From Actinoallomurus sp. (GTDB lineage Bacteria; Actinomycetota; Actinomycetes; Streptosporangiales; Streptosporangiaceae): a stretch of DNA of 34,481 nt. Shown here in pieces: positions 8,471 to 15,644 of this stretch. The notes under the pieces are model-generated. The model searched no databases. It was not told the origin of the DNA and saw nothing but the letters and a program-made list of their open reading frames with translations. Made by a program: the position numbers and the translations under genes. The stretch lies in the NCBI GenBank assembly GCA_025964685.1, contig JAOPYG010000026.1, forward strand, positions 1 to 34,481. Reading direction: 5' to 3'. Position 1 is the stretch's first letter. Every line of letters starts with the position of its first letter.

Positions 8471-9538
8471 CTAGATGACGAGCAGTTCCTTGGTCGTCTT
8501 GGTGAGCAGCTCCGCGCCGTCCGTGCGGACGACCAGAGTGTCCTCGATACGGACTCCGCCGCGACCGGCGAGATAGACGCCGGGCTCGACGGTGATCGGA
8601 ACTCGATCCGTCAGTTTACCGGTCTTGTCATACCCCAGGAGCGGTGCCTCGTGGATCTCCAGGCCCACGCCATGCCCGAGCCCGTGGGAGAACTCCTCGG
8701 CGTACCCCGCGGCGTCGATGACGTCGCGGGCGGCGGCGTCGACGTCCTTGGTGGCGGTCTCCGGGCACGCCGCCTCGACCCCGGCGCGCTGGGCGGCGGC
8801 GACCAGGTCGTAGATCTCCCGCAGCCCGCCGTCGGGCGTCCCGACGGCGATGGTGCGGGTCATGTCGGCGTGGTAGCCGCCGTACAGGGCCCCGAAGTCC
8901 ATCGTGACCAGGTCGCCGGACTCGATGGCGCGGGCACCGGGCACGTGGTGCGGGATCGCGCCGTTGGGACCGCTCGCCACGATCGAGGCGAACGCGGGCC
9001 GCTCGGCGCCCAGGTCGACCATCGACCGCTCCAGCGCGACGGCGACGTCGTGCTCGGTACGGCCCGGCCGGATGAACGGCAGCACCGCGTCGAACGCGCG
9101 GTCGGTGATCGCGCATGCCTCGCGGAGGAGGGCGATCTCCTCCTCGTCCTTGACCCGGCGCAGCTCCTCCACGGCGCGCCCCAGCGGGACGAGCTCGACG
9201 CCATCCAGCTTGTCGGCGAGCGTGCGGTGCGCCTCGACGGTCATCTCGTGCGCCTCGAAGGCGAGCCGGCCGCTCGCCCGCGCGCCCAGCGCGCCGGCGG
9301 TGTCACGGTCGATGACGCATTCGAGCTCAGGGCTGACGCGCGCCGCGGTGCCGGCGTAGCGCCCGTCGGTGCCGAGCACTGCCGTGCCGTCGGCGCGTAC
9401 GAGGAGAGCGGCGTTGGAGCTGGCGAGGCCGGTCAGGTAGCGGACGTTGACCAGCCGGGTGATGAGCGCGGCCTCCGCGCCACGGTCGGCGACGAGCGCG
9501 GCCAGGCGCGTACGGCGTGTTCCATGGATCCCGGGCAT
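8471..9538 (-). CDS. M24-family aminopeptidase (Xaa-Pro peptidase, PepQ/PepP type)
   Basis: The 355-residue protein has an N-terminal creatinase-like domain (ALITRLVNVRYLTGL) and a C-terminal pita-bread catalytic domain. The five dinuclear-metal ligands are visible: Asp in VTMDFGALYGGYHADMTRT (two Asp), His in GHGVGLEIHEAP, Glu in TVEPGVYL and Glu in RIEDTLVV. It should remove residues ahead of proline in peptides, in the cytoplasm. It is the first gene of the peptidase-efp-nusB string. That string is usually preceded by the aro genes; here the LLM/thioesterase block intervenes. The start at 9538 (ATG) has only a weak ribosome binding site. Confidence 0.93.
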   Translation of the reverse strand: MPGIHGTRRTRLAALVADRGAEAALITRLVNVRYLTGLASSNAALLVRADGTAVLGTDGRYAGTAARVSPELECVIDRDTAGALGARASGRLAFEAHEMTVEAHRTLADKLDGVELVPLGRAVEELRRVKDEEEIALLREACAITDRAFDAVLPFIRPGRTEHDVAVALERSMVDLGAERPAFASIVASGPNGAIPHHVPGARAIESGDLVTMDFGALYGGYHADMTRTIAVGTPDGGLREIYDLVAAAQRAGVEAACPETATKDVDAAARDVIDAAGYAEEFSHGLGHGVGLEIHEAPLLGYDKTGKLTDRVPITVEPGVYLAGRGGVRIEDTLVVRTDGAELLTKTTKELLVI

Positions 9539-9562
9539 GGCCCTGACTGTACGCGTCGGCGC

Positions 9563-10609
9563 TCAGACGGAGGCCGCCAGGTCCCGGACCTTCTCGATCA
9601 GCTTCACGCGCGCCTCGTGGTCGCCGGCCACCGGGGTGACGTTCAGCGTGGTGACGCCCGCCTCCTTCAGCGCCGCGAGCCGATCGCGGACGAAGCCCTC
9701 GGTGCCGATGAGGGAGGTCTTCTCGAGCAGCTCGTACGGGACCTTCTCGGCGGCTTCCTGCTTCTTGCCGGCGAGGTAGAGGTCCTGGATCTCCTCCGCC
9801 TCCTGCTCGTAGCCGTAGCGGCGGGCGAGGTCGTTGTAGAAGTTCTTGCCCTTGGCGCCCATGCCGCCGATGTAGAGAGCGGCCATGGGGCGGCCGAACT
9901 CCAGGTATCCCTCGACGTCGTCACCGATCGCCAGGCTGGCCTGCGCGACGACGTCCAGCTCGCCGAGCGCGGGGTCGCGCTTGGCTTTGCCCTTCGCCAG
10001 CGCCTCGCCCCAGACGGCGCCCGCCCGCTCCGGCATGTAGAAGATCGGTTCCCAGCCCTCGGCCAGCTCGGCGGTCATCTCGACGTTCTTGGGACCGAGC
10101 GACGCGATGATGATCGGGATGCGCTCGCGCACCGGATGGTTGATCAGCTTGAGCGGCTTGCCGAGGCCCGTGCCCTCCTCGGCGGGCAGCGGGAGCTTGT
10201 AGTACTTGCCGTCGTAGGAGAGGCGTTCGCGCCGCCACACCATGCGGCAGATCTCGATGATCTCGCGGGTGCGGCCGATGGGCGCGTGGTACGGCACGCC
10301 GTGCCAGCCCTCGATGACCTGTGGGCCGGACGCGCCGATGCCGAGCACGAATCGGCCGTCGGAGACGTAGTCCAGGCCGGCGGCGGTCATCGCGGTCAGG
10401 GTCGGGGTGCGCGAGTAGATCTGGAGAATGCCCGAGGCGATCTGCAGCCGCTCCGTGCGCGCGGCGATGTAGCCGAGCTGGCTCACGGCGTCGAAGCTGT
10501 ACGCCTCCGGCACGAACACGATGTCGAGCCCGGCCTTCTCGTAGTCGGCGAGCTCCTCGACCGTCTCCCTGAAGCCGCCCGAGTAGTTGAGGGACATCCC
10601 GATGCGCAT
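9563..10609 (-). CDS. LLM-class (luciferase-like) F420-dependent oxidoreductase
   Basis: The start is ATG 10609 (MRIGMSLNYSGGF), with GGCGGA just upstream. The frame is open for another 59 codons, but those residues are unlike the family; an ATG at 10624 is an alternative. The 348-residue protein shows the luciferase-like TIM barrel: an early strand (GLDIVFVPEAYSFDAVSQLG), IASGILQIYSRTPTLTAM, and the RFVLGIGASGPQVIEGWHG loop that marks F420-type members. It would carry out a hydride transfer with reduced or oxidised F420; the substrate is unknown. It lies 55 bases downstream of the thioesterase on the same strand and ends 24 bases before the M24 peptidase start. Confidence 0.92.
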   Translation of the reverse strand: MRIGMSLNYSGGFRETVEELADYEKAGLDIVFVPEAYSFDAVSQLGYIAARTERLQIASGILQIYSRTPTLTAMTAAGLDYVSDGRFVLGIGASGPQVIEGWHGVPYHAPIGRTREIIEICRMVWRRERLSYDGKYYKLPLPAEEGTGLGKPLKLINHPVRERIPIIIASLGPKNVEMTAELAEGWEPIFYMPERAGAVWGEALAKGKAKRDPALGELDVVAQASLAIGDDVEGYLEFGRPMAALYIGGMGAKGKNFYNDLARRYGYEQEAEEIQDLYLAGKKQEAAEKVPYELLEKTSLIGTEGFVRDRLAALKEAGVTTLNVTPVAGDHEARVKLIEKVRDLAASV

Positions 10610-10664
10610 TCCGCCGCACCCCATCCTCTGCCTCGAAACCGAATCGAATTCAGCACTAGCGTAG

Positions 10665-11084
10665 TCAGGCCGGCCCGAGCACCATGCACGTGCTCGTACC
10701 GTGCGCGACGAGACGGCCCTGATCGTCGGTGACGCGTCCCTCGGTGGTGGCGATCCGGCCGCCCATGTGAACCGTCGTCCCCTCACCGCGCAGCTGGACC
10801 CCGTCGAGCCGCACCGGGCGTACGAAGTTCACCTTGAGCTCCAGCGTCGTGAACCCCGCACCCTCGGGCAGCGACGCGTGCACCGCGCAGCCCATCGCGG
10901 AGTCGAGCAGGGTGCTGCAGACACCGCCGTGCAGGATGCCGAGCGGGTTGGCGAACTCCGGGCGCGTCCGCAGCCCGAACACCACCCGGCCGGGCTCCAG
11001 GGTCTCGATCGTCATGCCGAGCAGCGACGGCATGCCGGTCGAGCGCTCCAGCATCGCCGCCAGCCGATCCATTGCGGACGTCAC
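10665..11084 (-). CDS. PaaI-family hotdog-fold thioesterase
   Basis: The start is GTG 11084 (VTSAMDRLAAM), preceded by GAGGAGG at 11090-11096. A start 27 bases further upstream would place the ribosome binding site inside the gene. The 139-residue hotdog domain has the conserved NPLGILHGGVCSTLLDSAMG stretch with the catalytic HGG, and KVNFVRPVRLDG, as in PaaI/YbgC-like acyl-CoA thioesterases. It is divergent from the TetR regulator, and one of two 18-bp operator-like palindromes abuts its ribosome binding site, so TetR repression of both genes is likely. The acyl-CoA substrate is unknown. Confidence 0.92.
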   Translation of the reverse strand: MTSAMDRLAAMLERSTGMPSLLGMTIETLEPGRVVFGLRTRPEFANPLGILHGGVCSTLLDSAMGCAVHASLPEGAGFTTLELKVNFVRPVRLDGVQLRGEGTTVHMGGRIATTEGRVTDDQGRLVAHGTSTCMVLGPA

Positions 11085-11095
11085 GGTCGCCTCCT

Positions 11096-11113
11096 CTATG
11101 ACGCTTGACATAG
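11096..11113. promoter_or_regulatory. TetR operator candidate, site 1
   Basis: CTATGACGCTTGACATAG is an 18-bp interrupted palindrome with outer half-sites CTATG and CATAG. Its left end touches the thioesterase ribosome binding site (11090-11096). It has the same size and outer arms as site 2, with 28 bp from start to start. A TTGACA (-35-like) lies inside it at 11105-11110. Confidence 0.75.
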
Positions 11114-11123
11114 TGAGCGTTCT

Positions 11124-11141
11124 CTATGATGGCCGTCATAG
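11124..11141. promoter_or_regulatory. TetR operator candidate, site 2
   Basis: CTATGATGGCCGTCATAG pairs with itself at 16 of 18 positions (CTATGAYGGCCRTCATAG). It ends 19 bases before the TetR start codon and overlaps a TATGAT (-10-like, 11125-11130). That TATGAT lies only 14 bases from the TTGACA in site 1, a shorter spacer than usual. Occupation of either site would block the divergent promoters. Confidence 0.8.
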
Positions 11142-11160
11142 TCAAGGTGGTGAATGTCAT

Positions 11161-11721
11161 ATGGCCTCGGACGCCCGTGAGCGCATGGTGCGCAGCGCGG
11201 CCTATCTGTTCCGCGAGCGCGGGTTCAGCGGTACGGCGTTCAGCGACGTGATCGCCCACAGCGGGGCGCCGCGCGGCTCGATCTACCACCACTTCCCCGG
11301 CGGCAAGCTGGAGCTGGCCGAGGCGGCGGTCCGCTACACCGGCGACTTCCTCGCCGCGGGAGTGCGCGCCGCCACCCGCGACGACGACCCGGTCGCCGCG
11401 GTGCGCGCGTTCGTCGGCTGGTGGCGGCGCGTGCTGGTGAAGAGCGATTTCCAGGCGGGCTGCCCGATCGTCGCGGTGACCGTGGAGTCGCAGCTCGCCG
11501 AGGCGGCCGCGGACGCCTTCCGGCGCTGGCAGGACGCCCTGGCCGCAGGGCTCGTCGCGGCGGGCGCGACGCCTGTTCGCGCGGCCCGGCTCGCCACCCT
11601 CGTCGTCGCCGCCGTGGAGGGAGCCACTCTGCTCTGCCGGGCCGGCCGCTGCCTCGACCCGCTGGACGACGTGATCGCCGAGCTGGAGGACCTGATCGGC
11701 ATCGCCTGCGACGCGAGCTGA
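11161..11721 (+). CDS. TetR/AcrR-family transcriptional regulator (LmrA/YxaF-like C-terminal domain)
   Basis: The start is ATG 11161, with AAGGTGG upstream; the product is 186 residues. The N-terminal helix-turn-helix domain is textbook: RSAAYLFRERGFSGTAFSDV, then SGAPRGSIYHHFPGGKLEL. The C-terminal ligand domain carries AGCPIVAVTVE, typical of the LmrA/YxaF branch. It is transcribed away from the thioesterase, and two tandem 18-bp palindromes fill the intergenic space, so autoregulation and control of the thioesterase-LLM pair are likely. The ligand is unknown. Confidence 0.94.
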   Translation: MASDARERMVRSAAYLFRERGFSGTAFSDVIAHSGAPRGSIYHHFPGGKLELAEAAVRYTGDFLAAGVRAATRDDDPVAAVRAFVGWWRRVLVKSDFQAGCPIVAVTVESQLAEAAADAFRRWQDALAAGLVAAGATPVRAARLATLVVAAVEGATLLCRAGRCLDPLDDVIAELEDLIGIACDAS

Positions 11722-11745
11722 GCCGGGTTTGGGACGATATGCCGC

Positions 11746-12372
11746 ATGACTCCCGATGAGCTGCTCACCACGACCCGGACCGTACGCAAGCGTCTCGACC
11801 TGACCCGCCCCGTCCCCCCGGAGCTGATCGGGAAGTGCCTGGAGATCGCCCTGCAGGCGCCGAGCGGCAGCAACCGGCAGAGCTGGCAGTGGGTCGTCGT
11901 CACCGATCCCGACGGCGTACTACACCGGAGAGACGTTCCGCCCGGCCCCGCGACAGCCGCTGGAGGAGGTCCTGCACCTGGACCGCTGGTGGGACCGGAA
12001 CCCTTCACCTCCGGGCCAGGTCGGCGATCACAGGCGCTGCGTACCTGGCTGCGTGCCGTCGCCGTCCATGCCACCGCGATGCGGGGACTGGTCGCCACCC
12101 AGATGGCCGCTCAGCCGAGCGCGGGAGCCGGCGACGCGCTGGCCGCCTGCCACGAAGCGATCCTGTCCACCGGAGCCGCGCTCCTCACCCGCGCCCAGCG
12201 CGAAGCCGGCACACCTGGCGACATCGACATCGCCGACCTGCTGAAGCTGGCCAACGCCATCGCCTGGGCCAGCGAGCAGACACCCCAAGATCCCGACGTA
12301 CTCGACCGGCTCCTCGCGCTGGTCAGCACCAGCCTCCGGCCGCGTCCCACCGCGGCCGGCGGGGACGGCTAG
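11746..12372 (+). pseudogene. Mosaic gene remnant: nitroreductase pieces joined to a TetR C-terminal domain
   Basis: A 208-codon open frame starts with ATG 11746. Residues 1-57 match the N-terminus of small nitroreductases (RTVRKRLDLTRPVPPELI, then LQAPSGSNRQSWQWVVV, the FMN-phosphate site). At about 11912 the homology moves to frame +2, where AYYTGETFRPAPRQPLEEVL and HLDRWWDRNP resemble the C-terminal end of the same family. The central ~100 residues are missing. From about 12020 the original frame resumes with the second half of an SbtR-type TetR regulator (ALRTWLRAVAVHATAMRGL, ACHEAILSTGAALLTRAQRE, then DLLKLANAIAWASEQ), without its DNA-binding domain. The open frame is therefore a chimera of two broken genes. 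Its stop overlaps that of aroQ. A newly functional fusion is possible but unlikely. Confidence 0.75.
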
Positions 12373-12839
12373 GCCGCCGACTCGGCCAGGAGCTCGGCGA
12401 CGGCCTGCAGGGCCAGGACGTAGGAGAAGGCGCCGAACCCCGCGACGGTGCCCGAGGCCACGCCCGCGACGACGGAGTTGTGGCGGAACTCCTCGCGCGC
12501 CGCGGGGTTGGAGATGTGCACCTCGACCAGCGGGGCGGTCCGCTGGGCGATCGCGTCGCGCAGGGAGTAGGAGTAGTGCGTGAACGCGGCGGGGTTCAGG
12601 ATGACGGGGATGCGGCCGTCGGCGGCCTCGTGCAGCCAGCCGACGAGTTCCGCCTCGTCGTCGGTCTGGCGCACCTCCGCGTGCAGGCCCAGCCGGCGGG
12701 CGGCATCACGGCACAGCGCGGCCAGATCGTCGAAGGTCGTGGCGCCGTAGACGTCGGGCTCGCGGCTGCCCAGCCGGCCGAGGTTCGGGCCGTTGAGGAC
12801 CAGGACCTCACTCATCGGGCTCGTGGTGCGCTCGGTCAT
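12369..12839 (-). CDS. aroQ: 3-dehydroquinate dehydratase, type II
   Basis: This enzyme dehydrates 3-dehydroquinate to 3-dehydroshikimate in the shikimate pathway. The 156-residue protein has the type II motifs: [19 protein letters not shown] with the catalytic Tyr, [18 protein letters not shown], and [18 protein letters not shown] with the catalytic His. The ATG at 12839 overlaps the aroB TGA as ATGA. An ATG at 12815 (MSEVLVLN) is closer to the usual N-terminus and may also be used. It is the last gene of the aroC-K-B-Q string, and its stop overlaps that of the mosaic pseudogene coming the other way. Confidence 0.96.
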   Translation of the reverse strand: MTERTTSPMSEVLVLNGPNLGRLGSREPDVYGATTFDDLAALCRDAARRLGLHAEVRQTDDEAELVGWLHEAADGRIPVILNPAAFTHYSYSLRDAIAQRTAPLVEVHISNPAAREEFRHNSVVAGVASGTVAGFGAFSYVLALQAVAELLAESAA

Positions 12840-13903
12840 CGGGCCACCCGTTCGTAGGCGCGTTCCAGCAGGTCTTCGGCCGGGTCCTCCAGCCGCCCGG
12901 GGGACGCCAGGGCGTCCAGCACGACGAAGCGCAGCCGGCTCCCCCGCGCCTTCTTGTCGATGCGCATCGCGTCGCGCAGCCCCGGCCATGCCTCGGCGGG
13001 ATAGGAGGTCGGCAGGCCGACGGCGGTGAGGATCTCGCGGTGCCGCGCGACCACGCCGGCGTCCAGCCGGCCGGCCAGGCAGGACAGCTCGGCGGCGTAG
13101 ACCATGCCGATCGCGACGGCGTCGCCGTGCCGGAACCGGTAGCTCTCGGCCTTCTCGATCGCGTGGCCGAGCGTGTGGCCGTAGTTGAGGATCTCCCGCA
13201 GACCGCTCTCCCGCAGGTCCGCCGAGACGACTCGGGCCTTGACCGCGATGGCGCGTTCGGCCAGCTCCAGGGTGTGCGGCCCGTCCGGCCGGCCCGCCGC
13301 CTCCGGGTCGTCCTCGACCAGCTCGAGGATCCCGGGGTCGGCGATGAACCCGGCCTTGATCACCTCGGCCAGGCCGCTGACGTAGTCGGCGCGCGGGACG
13401 GTCACGAGCGTGGCCAGGTCGCAGAGAACGCCGGCGGGCGGGTGGAACGCGCCCACGAGGTTCTTGCCCTCGGGGATGTCGATCGCGGTCTTCCCGCCGA
13501 CCGCGGCGTCCACCATGCCGAGGAGCGTGGTGGGCACCAGCACGGCGCGGACGCCGCGCAGCCAGGTAGCGGCGGCGAACCCGGCGAGGTCGGTGGTGGC
13601 CCCTCCGCCGACGCCGACGACCGCGTCCGTGCGGGTCATGCCCAGATCGGCGAACGCGGACCACAGGTCGGCGAGCACCTTGACGTCCTTGCCGGCCTCG
13701 CCGTCGGGCACCGGCAGAGGCCGGGCGTCGTACCCCGCGTCGGCGAGCGCGTGGCACACCGGCCGGGCGATCTCCGGCAGCCCCTCGGCGTGCACGACGG
13801 CGACGATCGAGGCGCCGCTCAGCAGCGACGGCAGCTCGCCGAGCACCCCGGTGCCGACCACCACGTCGTAGGGGCTGTCACCGCCCACCTTGATCAGGCT
13901 CAC
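12836..13903 (-). CDS. aroB: 3-dehydroquinate synthase
   Basis: This NAD- and metal-dependent enzyme cyclises DAHP to 3-dehydroquinate. The 355-residue protein shows the NAD-binding [20 protein letters not shown], then [20 protein letters not shown], and a metal-binding His in [11 protein letters not shown]. Length is normal. Both ends overlap their neighbours by 4 nt: its ATG lies inside the end of aroK (13900-13903), and its TGA overlaps the aroQ ATG. Confidence 0.97.
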   Translation of the reverse strand: MSLIKVGGDSPYDVVVGTGVLGELPSLLSGASIVAVVHAEGLPEIARPVCHALADAGYDARPLPVPDGEAGKDVKVLADLWSAFADLGMTRTDAVVGVGGGATTDLAGFAAATWLRGVRAVLVPTTLLGMVDAAVGGKTAIDIPEGKNLVGAFHPPAGVLCDLATLVTVPRADYVSGLAEVIKAGFIADPGILELVEDDPEAAGRPDGPHTLELAERAIAVKARVVSADLRESGLREILNYGHTLGHAIEKAESYRFRHGDAVAIGMVYAAELSCLAGRLDAGVVARHREILTAVGLPTSYPAEAWPGLRDAMRIDKKARGSRLRFVVLDALASPGRLEDPAEDLLERAYERVAR

Positions 13904-14400
13904 GCGAGCCCCTTGACGATCTCGTCCACGATGTCGGCGGGATCGCGATCGTCCGTCGCGACCTTGATCGCGGCGAGGCCCTCGTAGATCGGCCGGCGCT
14001 CCTCCATGAGCTTGCGGAACTGGCTGCGCGGGTTGAGCACGAGCAGCGGCCGCGCCGAGGCGAGCCCGACGCGCCTGACCGCGTCCGACAGCCCGACCTC
14101 CAGGTAGACGACGGGCAGTCCGTCGAGGTCGGCCCGGGTGCCGGGATCGAGAATGGCGCCGCCACCGACGGCGAGGACCCCGTCGTGCCCGGCGAGCGCG
14201 TCGCGTACGGCGGAGCGTTCGAGCGCGCGGAAATGCTCCTCGCCGTCGTCGATGAAGATCTCGCCGATCGGCTTGCCCGCCGCGGCCTCGACGTCGTGGT
14301 CGGTGTCGCGGAAGGCGACGCCGAGCCGCTGCGCGAGCAGGCGGCCGACGGTGGTCTTGCCCGATCCGGGCGGCCCGATGACGACGGCCTTGGGGTTCAC
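13900..14400 (-). CDS. aroK: Shikimate kinase
   Basis: The 166-residue P-loop kinase phosphorylates shikimate at the 3-position. Walker A is [18 protein letters not shown]. The shikimate-binding Asp is in FRDTDHDVE, and the conserved Arg in the following helix is in GEEHFRALE. The glycine-rich loop is LAVGGGAIL, and the lid Arg is in [11 protein letters not shown]. It is joined to aroC and aroB by ATGA overlaps at either end, so the four aro genes are very likely translated from one message. Confidence 0.96.
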   Translation of the reverse strand: MNPKAVVIGPPGSGKTTVGRLLAQRLGVAFRDTDHDVEAAAGKPIGEIFIDDGEEHFRALERSAVRDALAGHDGVLAVGGGAILDPGTRADLDGLPVVYLEVGLSDAVRRVGLASARPLLVLNPRSQFRKLMEERRPIYEGLAAIKVATDDRDPADIVDEIVKGLA

Positions 14401-15581
14401 TTGATCACCAACGAGGATAGGTAGCTCTGCACGTTTCTGGCGGTCTCCTCAACGGAGTCACCACCGAACTTCTCGATCGCCGCCTCGGCGAGGACCAGGG
14501 CCACCATCGCCTCGGCCACCACGCCGGCGGCCGGGACCGCGGTGACATCGCTGCGCTGGTTGATCGCCTTGGCCGGCTCACCGGTCTTGACGTCGATCGT
14601 GGCCAGTGCGCGCGGCACCGTCGAGATGGGCTTCATGGCGGCGCGCACCCGCAGGATCTCGCCGGTGGTCATGCCGCCCTCGACGCCGCCCGCCCGGTTG
14701 GTCAGCCGGCCGATCGTCTCGGTGCCGTCCTCGCGCGCGATCTCGTCGTGGGCCTGCGACCCGCGGCGCGCGGCGGTGCGGAAGCCGTCGCCGACCTCGA
14801 CGCCCTTGATGGCCTGGATGCCCATGAGGGCGGCGGCGAGACGGGAGTCGAGCCGGCGGTCCCAGTGCACATGGCTGCCCAGGCCCGGCGGCAGGCCGTG
14901 GACCACGACCTCGACCACGCCGCCGAGCGTGTCGCCGTCCTTCTTGACCTGCTCGATGTGCTCCACGATCGCGGCGCTCGTCCCCGGGTCGAGGCAGCGG
15001 ACCGGGTCGGCGTCGATGCGCTCCAGGTCGCCGGGCCAGGGGATCACGCCGTCCGGGATGCTCACCTCGCCGAGGGCGACCACGTGGCTGAGGATCTCCG
15101 CGCCGAGCACCTGGCGGCAGAAGGCCCGCGCCACCTCGCCGATCGCCACGCGGGCGGCCGTCTCACGGGCGCTGGCGCGTTCGAGGATCGGGCGGGCGTC
15201 GTCGAAGCCGTACTTCTGCATGCCGACCAGGTCGGCGTGGCCGGGGCGCGGGCGGGACAGCGGCGCGTTGCGGGCCTGCTGGGCGAGCAGGTCCGGGTCG
15301 ACCGGGTCGGCCGACATCACCGTCTCCCACTTGGGCCACTCGGTGTTGCCGACCCGGATCGCGATCGGGCCGCCGAGCGTGCGGCCGTGGCGGATGCCGC
15401 CGATGATCTCGACCTCGTCCTGCTCGAACTTCATGCGGGCGCCACGCCCGTAGCCCAGGCGCCGCCGGCGCAGTGCCTCGGCGATGTCGGCCGAGGTCAC
15501 GGACACGCCCGACGGCAGCCCTTCGAGGATCGCGGCGAGGGCCGGGCCATGCGACTCCCCCGCGGTCAGCCAGCGCAACAT
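14397..15581 (-). CDS. aroC: Chorismate synthase
   Basis: The 394-residue FMN-dependent enzyme turns EPSP into chorismate. Its signatures are present: the N-terminal [21 protein letters not shown] segment (family signature 1), [20 protein letters not shown], and the later signature around [20 protein letters not shown]. Length is normal. The ATG at 15581 has no Shine-Dalgarno-like sequence. Instead TATTTA (15586-15591) sits 4 bases before the ATG, a position that suggests a -10 element and a leaderless message. It is the first gene of the aro operon, 63 bases after glyS on the same strand. Confidence 0.97.
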   Translation of the reverse strand: MLRWLTAGESHGPALAAILEGLPSGVSVTSADIAEALRRRRLGYGRGARMKFEQDEVEIIGGIRHGRTLGGPIAIRVGNTEWPKWETVMSADPVDPDLLAQQARNAPLSRPRPGHADLVGMQKYGFDDARPILERASARETAARVAIGEVARAFCRQVLGAEILSHVVALGEVSIPDGVIPWPGDLERIDADPVRCLDPGTSAAIVEHIEQVKKDGDTLGGVVEVVVHGLPPGLGSHVHWDRRLDSRLAAALMGIQAIKGVEVGDGFRTAARRGSQAHDEIAREDGTETIGRLTNRAGGVEGGMTTGEILRVRAAMKPISTVPRALATIDVKTGEPAKAINQRSDVTAVPAAGVVAEAMVALVLAEAAIEKFGGDSVEETARNVQSYLSSLVIK

Positions 15582-15644
15582 GCGGTAAATACTTTCATGT
15601 CAGTGGGGCGCGCCACGCACCCGTCTCGGCATCCGGGCAGGCGG

